NCBI GenBank assembly: GCA_900556285.1
Contig: USOF01000092.1
Span: 1 to 5,907, forward strand
Direction of reading: 5' to 3'
Source of the DNA: an uncultured Collinsella sp.
GTDB lineage: Bacteria > Actinomycetota > Coriobacteriia > Coriobacteriales > Coriobacteriaceae
Length of the DNA stretch: 5,907 bases
Part shown: one piece after another, positions 1 through 5,600 of the stretch
Layout: each line of letters opens with the position of its first letter
How positions within the stretch are numbered: the stretch's first letter is position 1
Notes under the pieces: model-generated
What the model was told of the DNA's origin: nothing
Seen by the model: only the letters and a program-made list of their open reading frames with translations
The model's database searches: none
Translations under genes and position numbers: made by a program

Positions 1-3
1 GTA

Positions 4-9
4 GGGGAG
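4..9 (+). promoter_or_regulatory. Ribosome binding site of echD
   Basis: GGGGAG lies five bases before the ATG at 15 and supports that start. The bases before it probably include the end of the preceding hydrogenase gene, because TAG triplets occur at 2-4 and 12-14. Too little of that gene is present to choose its frame. Confidence 0.6.
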
Positions 10-14
10 TGTAG

Positions 15-725
15 ATGTATACCACTACGTTTGTGGAGACGCCGCTGTCTGACCTGCTGACGCGCGTGCAGACGCTCAAGCACGACGGCATTCGCTTTGT
101 GCAGATGTGCGCCGAGAAGGATTCGCAGGATAACATCGACCTGCTCTACACCTTCTACGACGAGACCATGGAGAACGCGCTTAACCTGGTGGTGCCGTTG
201 AAGCCGGGTGACAAGGTGCCGTCGATCCAGGAGATGTACTTCGCCGCTTTCTCGTACGAGAATGAGACGCATGACCTGTACGGCGTGCGCTTCATCAACA
301 TGAAGCTGGACTTTGGCGGGCACTTCTTCAACTTGGCCGCGGAATCGCCCATGACCATCATCTCGCCCGAGCAGCGCGCCGCCCGCGAGAAGGCTGCCAA
401 ACTCAAGGCGGCACAGGAAGCCAAGGCCGCCAAGGCCGCCGCTGCCGCCCGCGAGGCCGCCGAGGCCGCGAGCGCCGAGCGCGCGCTGAACACGTCCGCG
501 GCCCAAGCGGATGCCGCTGCAGTCGCCGCCGTGAACGCCACCGTGCCTGTTGCGGCCTCTGGCGAGCCGCGCGCCGCCGAGCGCGCCGCCGCCCCGGCAT
601 CGCCCGAGGACCGCGCCGCGAAGATGGAGGCAAAGCTCGCCGCCATGGATCCCGAGAAAGCGGCCAAGGTCCGCGCGGCGCTTGCCGCCAAGGCCGCCCG
701 CGACAAGCAGAAAAAGGAGGCGTAG
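15..725 (+). CDS. echD: Ech-type hydrogenase subunit D (NuoC/30 kDa-like) with long Ala/Lys-rich tail
   Basis: This is the hydrophilic NuoC-like subunit of a group 4 energy-converting [NiFe] hydrogenase. In this family it docks against the large subunit on the cytoplasmic face and has no cofactor of its own. Residues 1 to about 118 form the core. The recognisable stretch is around residues 79-93, where SYENETHDLYGVRF matches the acidic signature of complex I 30 kDa subunits (E-x-x-D-x-x-G followed by an aromatic). Residues from about 119 to 236 are a low-complexity, Ala/Lys/Glu/Arg-rich extension, probably helical. It includes a local near-repeat (PEDRAAKMEAKLAAMD, then PEKAAKVRAALAAKA, around residues 197-226). 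The extension roughly doubles the size of the core. The start at 15 has a ribosome binding site at 4-9. The gene sits 5 bases before echE, and the separate D and E genes argue against a HycE-type formate hydrogenlyase, where the two domains are fused. The family call is firm; the exact Ech subgroup is less certain. Confidence 0.82.
   Translation: MYTTTFVETPLSDLLTRVQTLKHDGIRFVQMCAEKDSQDNIDLLYTFYDETMENALNLVVPLKPGDKVPSIQEMYFAAFSYENETHDLYGVRFINMKLDFGGHFFNLAAESPMTIISPEQRAAREKAAKLKAAQEAKAAKAAAAAREAAEAASAERALNTSAAQADAAAVAAVNATVPVAASGEPRAAERAAAPASPEDRAAKMEAKLAAMDPEKAAKVRAALAAKAARDKQKKEA
714..720 (+). promoter_or_regulatory. Ribosome binding site of echE inside the end of echD
   Basis: AAGGAGG is a near-perfect anti-16S match, 10 bases before the ATG at 731. 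It lies within the last codons of echD, so the two genes are translationally adjacent. It supports the chosen start of echE. Confidence 0.75.
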
Positions 726-730
726 GGTCC

Positions 731-1819
731 ATGGCGCATCGCTCCGTTATTCCGTTTGGCCCGCAGCACCCGGTGCTGCCCGAGCCACTCCACCTGGATC
801 TAGTGCTCGAGGACGATCGCGTTATCGAGGCAATTCCGCAAATCGGTTTTGTGCACCGAGGGCTCGAGAAGCTCACCGAAAAGCGCGATATGCATCAGTT
901 TGGCTACATCGCCGAACGCATCTGCGGCATCTGCGCCGTGGGCCACAGCTGCGGCTATGCCACAGCTTGCGAGCGCATGCTCGACATCGAGGTGCCTGGC
1001 CGCGTGCAGTATATTCGCACCATTTTGCACGAGTTGTCGCGCATTCACTCGCACCTGCTATGGTTGGGCCTGCTCGCCGATGCTTTTGGCTTTGAGGCGC
1101 TGTTCTACCGTTCGTGGACCCTGCGCGAGCAGATCCTTAAGATTTTCGAGAGCACCTGCGGCGGTCGCGTGATTCTTTCGATCAACGAGATCGGCGGCCT
1201 TAAGCACGATATTGAGGACTCCGAGCTGGTGGGCATTGTCCAGACGCTCGATGCCATGCGCCCCGACTACGAGGCTCTGGTGCATACGTTTTTGGATGAT
1301 GCCAGCTGCGGCGAGCGCCTGCATGGCGTGGGCGTGATCAGCAAGAAGGACGCGCTGGAGCTTTCGATGGTCGGTCCGTTTGGTCGTGCCTCGGGCGTGG
1401 ATTACGACGTGCGCATGTTCGGCGACGGCGCCTATGCAGACTTGGCCGCGTTTGAGCCCATCGTGGCGACCGATGGCGACTGCTATGCCCGCTGCCAGGT
1501 GCGTTGTGCCGAGGTCACGCAGGCCATGGACATTATCAAGGAGCTCGTGGACAAGATTCCGCACGACGGCATCGGTGGGCGCGCCAAGCTCACGCCGGAC
1601 GACGGTGCGCGCGGCGAGGTTGTGATTGAGCAGCCGCGCGGCGAGGCGTACTACTATGTGCGCGGCAACGGCACCAAGAACCTGGATCGCTTCCGTGTGC
1701 GCACGCCGACGTCGCAAAACCTGGCGGGCCTGACGCACGCGCTGCAGGGCGTGCTCATTGCCAATGTGCCCATGATTATCCTGACCATCGACCCCTGCAT
1801 TAGCTGCACGGAAAGGTAG
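731..1819 (+). CDS. echE: Ech-type [NiFe] hydrogenase large subunit (catalytic)
   Basis: This is the catalytic large subunit of a group 4 membrane-bound [NiFe] hydrogenase, related to the NuoD/49 kDa subunit of complex I. It binds the Ni-Fe centre where protons are reduced to H2 or H2 is oxidised. The 362 residues are close to the usual size for EchE. The N-terminus has the family start (IPFGPQHPVLPEPLHL, then GFVHRGLEKL). All four metal ligands are present: Cys65 and Cys68 in the RICGIC motif, and Cys356 and Cys359 in the final DPCISCTER. Keeping both CxxC pairs separates this protein from NuoD, which has lost them. The protein stops at Arg362, directly after the C-terminal motif. There is therefore no tail for a maturation endopeptidase to remove, a trait reported for EchE and CooH proteins. 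It lies 5 bases after echD and 7 before echF, and its ribosome binding site is at 714-720. Confidence 0.92.
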   Translation: MAHRSVIPFGPQHPVLPEPLHLDLVLEDDRVIEAIPQIGFVHRGLEKLTEKRDMHQFGYIAERICGICAVGHSCGYATACERMLDIEVPGRVQYIRTILHELSRIHSHLLWLGLLADAFGFEALFYRSWTLREQILKIFESTCGGRVILSINEIGGLKHDIEDSELVGIVQTLDAMRPDYEALVHTFLDDASCGERLHGVGVISKKDALELSMVGPFGRASGVDYDVRMFGDGAYADLAAFEPIVATDGDCYARCQVRCAEVTQAMDIIKELVDKIPHDGIGGRAKLTPDDGARGEVVIEQPRGEAYYYVRGNGTKNLDRFRVRTPTSQNLAGLTHALQGVLIANVPMIILTIDPCISCTER

Positions 1820-1826
1820 GCGCGGC

Positions 1827-2168
1827 ATGAGTTTACTGACATTTGCCAAGACGGCCTTGGGTTCTATGGTCAAGCAGCCGGTAACGGTGTGCTACCCGCA
1901 GGAGGAGCTGACGGCGCCCGAGCGCTTGCGCGGACATATCGTCAATGATATGGACGTGTGCATCTGCTGCGGCATGTGTGCGCGCCGCTGCCCGGCGGGC
2001 GCGCTCGCGGTCGATCGCAAGGGCGGTACCTGGTCGATCGATCCGTACGCCTGCGTGGTGTGCGGCGAGTGCATCGAGAGCTGCCCCAAACACTGCCTGA
2101 CTATGGACACCGCCCGCACTCCAGTCGCAGCGGACAAGACTCCCACGGTAGAAACCAAGCCGGAATAG
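1827..2168 (+). CDS. echF: Ech-type hydrogenase ferredoxin subunit, two [4Fe-4S] clusters
   Basis: This is the electron-transfer subunit of the same hydrogenase, related to NuoI/HycF/CooX. It passes electrons between soluble ferredoxin and the small subunit. Two classical cluster motifs are intact: C45-x2-C48-x2-C51-x3-C55-P and C76-x2-C79-x2-C82-x3-C86-P. As in bacterial-type ferredoxins, the first three Cys of each motif with the fourth of the other would hold each cluster. The region before them (KTALGSMVKQPVTVCYP, then LRGHIVNDMDVC) resembles the amphipathic lead-in of NuoI/EchF proteins that sits against the membrane arm. Extra cysteines are at 22, 47 and 90. The last 22 residues are a polar Thr/Lys/Pro tail that carries no cluster ligands. 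The start at 1827 follows the echE stop by 7 bases, with AAGGTAGG (1813-1820) overlapping that stop as a modest ribosome binding site. It is probably the last gene of the operon, as a strong hairpin follows. Confidence 0.88.
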   Translation: MSLLTFAKTALGSMVKQPVTVCYPQEELTAPERLRGHIVNDMDVCICCGMCARRCPAGALAVDRKGGTWSIDPYACVVCGECIESCPKHCLTMDTARTPVAADKTPTVETKPE

Positions 2169-2189
2169 CGCTGGAACAGAGCTGGAATA

Positions 2190-2223
2190 GGGGCCGGTGG
2201 GGCAAGAATGCCCCACCGGCCCC
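2190..2223 (+). terminator. Strong hairpin after echF, probable operon terminator
   Basis: A perfect 15-bp GC-rich stem (2190-2204 with 2209-2223) closes on a 4-base AGAA loop, starting 22 bases after the echF stop. The position and strength fit the end of the hydrogenase transcript. There is no T run after the stem, so it is not a textbook intrinsic terminator; it may act as a weak one, or as a 3' end stabiliser after Rho-type termination. A second 6-bp stem (2222-2227 with 2234-2239) shares its first two bases with the main stem and could compete with its base. Confidence 0.6.
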
Positions 2224-2254
2224 GCGCTTAAACGCGCGGTTGTGCCGTCGCGAA

Positions 2255-2408
2255 CAAAACTATGCCGGATTACGGGGCTGGATAGCGAACCTCCGACCAT
2301 ACGGAAAATCGCAAAAACAAAACCACAGGTAGATAGCCTGCCGTTTTTCAAAAAATGGAGGTATGGATAAGGGTCCCGACATTAGCCCCGTAATCCAGCA
2401 CAGTTTTG
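2255..2408. repeat. 154-bp element with 25-bp imperfect terminal inverted repeats
   Basis: The arm at 2255-2279 is complementary to 2384-2408 with 23 of 25 positions matching; the core GGATTACGGGGCT is perfect. Inside are further complementary pairs in nested order: 2289-2294 with 2357-2362, 2313-2318 with 2343-2348, and 2326-2329 with 2337-2340. Outside the arms, GTGCC at 2242-2246 matches GGCAC at 2413-2417. The whole could fold as one long interrupted hairpin in RNA or as a cruciform in DNA. The layout resembles a small non-autonomous (MITE-like) or REP/BIME-like element. No clear target-site duplication is seen beside the arms and no transposase is present, so the class is uncertain. The pairing itself is read directly from the sequence. 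Confidence 0.6.
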
Positions 2409-2515
2409 AAATGGCACCATATCCGTAACAGCCCCTGATCCCCCAAGGACGGAGGAAAGTGGGTCATTTTTGCCTGATGGCTCCGAGTCGCACCCGTTTT
2501 CCTGCGAAAACGCCG

Positions 2516-2630
2516 TGTCTCAACTTTGGTGAGACATTTGTCTCACGCCCAAAACAGAATCTGGAACATGTGTCACCTGCCCAAATTGTGTCTCATTCCG
2601 TAACTTTAGGCTGATGCAAGGTCTGAGACC
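2516..2630. promoter_or_regulatory. Cluster of TGTCTCA/TGAGACA half-sites, candidate operator of the adhesin gene
   Basis: TGTCTCA occurs at 2516-2522, 2539-2545 and 2589-2595, and its complement TGAGACA at 2530-2536. The second and fourth of these make an 8+8 palindrome with a 2-base centre, GTGAGACA-TT-TGTCTCAC at 2529-2546. A further partial copy, TGAGAC, is at 2624-2629 within the near-palindrome GGTCTGAGACC (2620-2630), 18 bases before the adhesin start. Such a dense set of one 7-mer just upstream of a surface-protein gene suggests binding of a dimeric transcription factor, possibly controlling on/off expression. The regulator is unknown. The last copy would lie in the leader of the transcript. 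Confidence 0.5.
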
Positions 2631-2635
2631 GCGAG

Positions 2636-2642
2636 AAGGGAG
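2636..2642 (+). promoter_or_regulatory. Ribosome binding site of the adhesin gene
   Basis: AAGGGAG lies five bases before the ATG at 2648. Together with the signal peptide that begins directly at that ATG, it fixes the start of the large surface protein. Confidence 0.75.
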
Positions 2643-2647
2643 ACGCG

Positions 2648-5600
2648 ATGAGTAAGTACACGAGGGGTCTCTTGGCGGTGATACTTGCCGTAGTGCTTGT
2701 GTTGCCGGCTGCAGCATTCGCCATGCTGCCCGAGGCCAACGCCAGGTCCAGTACGGGAATGGACGGGCCGGCCATGACCGGGAAAACGGTCGTCGACCCC
2801 GATACCAGCAACTACTGGAAGTTCTGGGCCGGCGGCTATGACGGCAAGGAAGTAACAACTCAAAACGTCGGCCGAATCTGGACCGACAAGACGGTCAAGG
2901 CAGTCAAGGACGGAGAGTCGGATTTCCTGACCACGCTGTCTGCCATCTCTTCGACATCCGATACGACGATTTCCGGCAAACCGCTCGACATCGTGATGGT
3001 GCTGGATGCTTCTGGGTCGATGGATGACCCCATGGAAAAGGGCGGCAAAACAAAGCGTATCGAAGCGCTAAAGAAGGCCGCCAATGGCTTTATTGACACC
3101 ATTGCGGAGCAGAATGCAAAGATTTCGGACGAGTCCAAGCAGCACAAGGTCGCCATCGTAAAGTTTTCGGGCGATATGACTAATCAGGTCGGCAACGGCA
3201 CTTATCGCAAAGGCGGCTACACCTACAACTACTCGCAGACCATGAAGGGGCTGACGCTCTGCAGCAAGGACAAAGGTGCGGAGAACCTAAAGAGTACGGT
3301 TAACACCATCAGTCCTGCCGGTTCCACGCGCGCCGATTATGGCTTGGAGCTGGCTGATGGGCAATTTTCGTCTTCGTCTGGTCGCGCCGACGCCAAGAAG
3401 GTCGTCGTCTTCTTCACCGATGGCTCGCCTACGAGTTCTAGTGGATTCGAGAACAAGGTTGCCAATAGCGCCATCAACAGCGCCAAGAGCCTCAAGGCTA
3501 AAGATACCGACATTTACACTATCGGCATCTTTGACGGCGCAGATCCCAATGCCGTTCCCGCGGCTGATGGCACGAGCAAAGAGAACAAGTTCATGCATGC
3601 CGTGTCGAGCAATTATCCCGACGCAGAGTCGTATACGAGCGATAAGCTTGGCACACGTGCGGAAAACGCCAATTACTACAAGTCGGCAACCAGCGCCGCG
3701 GAGCTCGAGAAGATCTTCGAAGAGATCTCGGGAAGCATTATCCAGACTGGTTACCCGACAGAAGTCCATGACGGCTATAGCGAGCATAAGTCCGGCTACA
3801 TTACGCTCACCGATAAGCTGGGCGACTTTATGCAGGTCGACGACTTTACGTCCGTCGTGTACAACGGCACAACGTTCGACAAGAAGTCAAAGAAGCCCGA
3901 AGGCAATGTCGACACCTACACATTTGAGGGTGCTGCCGCGAACCTGGTCATCACCGTTCAGCATGCCGGAAAGGATGAGCCCCGGACCGGCGATATCGTA
4001 ACGGTTAAGATCCCCGCGTCGCTGATTCCGCTGCGCCACTTTAAGATCACCGATGGCGTGCTTACGGTCGACGAGACTGAGCCCATCCAGGTGAGCTATA
4101 CCTCGAGCGTTAAGAAAGACGCGCTCGACAATCTGTTTACGCCCAAGAACGGGCTCAAGGACTACATCGAGAACAATACGACCACCACGGAGAACGGCTC
4201 AAAGATCGTTAGCTTCTACGCGAACAAGTGGAGCGATGAAGAGCTGGGTGATACGATCGCGAACTTTGAGCCTGCCGACACCAACCGCTACTACTATTTC
4301 CAGAAGAATACCCCCATTTACACGGATAAGAACTGCACGACGCCAGCGAAGGACTCGATCCCGCTGGCTGCCAAGGGCACCTATTACTACAAGGATGAGT
4401 TTGAGGTAGCGGGCGAAGGCGGCAAGGTTGAATCCCGTACTGCTGTTATCGAGTTTACCGGCGAAGACGCCGCGAACTCTGAGGACGCCTTCGTGCGCGA
4501 CACGAGCGGAAACCTGTCGTTTAAGAAGGGAACCGCACGCCTTGCCTTTATTGACGAACTCCACACCACCAAGAAGAGCGTGGGCGGCAACCGCACCAGT
4601 ACCGCGGATGACGTGCTCAACCCCAAGTGGAACAACAACGCCACGGAGGTTGACGTTCACCTGGGCAACAACGGCAAGATCAGCTTTGATATGACGCCGG
4701 CAACGGTGGATACCAAGGCCAGCTTTGGTCTGACCAAGGTGCTCGACGGCCGCGCCTGGACGAAAGAGGACGAGTTTAAGTTTGAGCTGACGTCCGAGGA
4801 CGGCACCCCGATGCCTGCGTCCGCGACTGCGGCCGTGCGCGAGGGCAATTTGGACGACAAGGGCAAAGCGGCTATCGATTTTGGCGAGATCACCTACAAC
4901 AAGCCGGGTGAGTACACCTATGAGGTCCGCGAGGTCGCAGGCGAACTGGGCGGCATCACCTACAGCGATAACGTTGCCACGTTCAAAGTGACCGTGACGG
5001 TTAAGGCCACGGGTGGGCTTAAGGCTGACGTTGAAAAGATCTCGGGCGAGACCGAGTTCAAGAACACCTATAGCGCCAAGACGGAAACCCCGCTGACTCT
5101 TGAGGCTACCAAGAAGCTCTCAGGGCGTCCGATGGCCGATGACGAATTCAAGTTTGCACTGAGCTATGCGGGGCACGACGAGGTTCTGCTGAATGCAACC
5201 AACAAGGGTGGCAAGGTTGAGTTCGGTCCGCTGACGTACGCGACCAAGTCGCTCGCCAAGCTGGTCGAGGAAGATAAGGCATCGCTTGATGCTAGCTCAG
5301 ACAAACCCACGTGGACCATTCATTACATCGCTGCCGAGCAGACCGGCGAGCTGCCCGCGGGCGTGAGCGCTACCGTGTCGGCAATTGACGCGTATGTGAC
5401 CGTTGTCGACAACGGCGATGGCACCCTGACGGCGACGGCTGCCTATGGCGACGCCGGCAACGAGTTTGTGAACGCCTACAATCTGACCCCCAAGGTCTCC
5501 AGCGTCACCGACCAGATCACCGCGACCAAGGTCCTGACCGGGCGCGACCTCGGCCTCAAGGCCGGCGAGTTCCGCTTCGAGCTCGTCGAGGACAATAACG

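Larger units (their letters stand above)
2169..2647. other. Intergenic region between the hydrogenase operon and the adhesin gene
   Basis: These 479 bases hold no credible gene. From left to right they contain a perfect 15-bp hairpin (2190-2223), a 154-bp inverted-repeat element (2255-2408), a small CGTTTTC/GAAAACG hairpin (2495-2512, 4-base loop), and a cluster of TGTCTCA-type half-sites (2516-2630). Base composition is lower in GC than the genes on either side, especially around 2305-2357, which has several A or T runs. I could not place a convincing -35/-10 pair for the adhesin gene, though its promoter should lie in roughly the last 130 bases. Confidence 0.8.

Noticed and set aside
155..793. 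Long open frame on the minus strand opposite echD
   Set aside because: It is a mirror of the Ala-rich GCC/GCG codons of echD; the product is low-complexity with no known motif, and the plus-strand gene has family signatures and a ribosome binding site.
1058..1873. Minus-strand open frame of 271 codons opposite echE
   Set aside because: Shadow of a GC-rich gene; the plus strand has all four metal-binding cysteines and conserved ends.
1958..2332. Plus-strand frame overlapping echF and running into the intergenic region
   Set aside because: Out of frame with the two cluster motifs of echF, composition is Arg/Pro-rich as in shadow frames, and it runs through the hairpin and the inverted-repeat arm.
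2326..2348. Possible terminator (CAGG/CCTG stem followed by TTTTT)
   Set aside because: The stem is only 4-5 bp and lies in the centre of the larger inverted-repeat element, which explains it better.
2363..2428. 22-codon open frame in the inverted-repeat element
   Set aside because: The GGAGG before it is only one base from the ATG, too close for initiation; the frame spans a repeat arm and has no other support.
2520..2863. Minus-strand frames over the adhesin start and operator region
   Set aside because: No ribosome binding site or motif; they cover the half-site array and the signal-peptide codons of the real gene.
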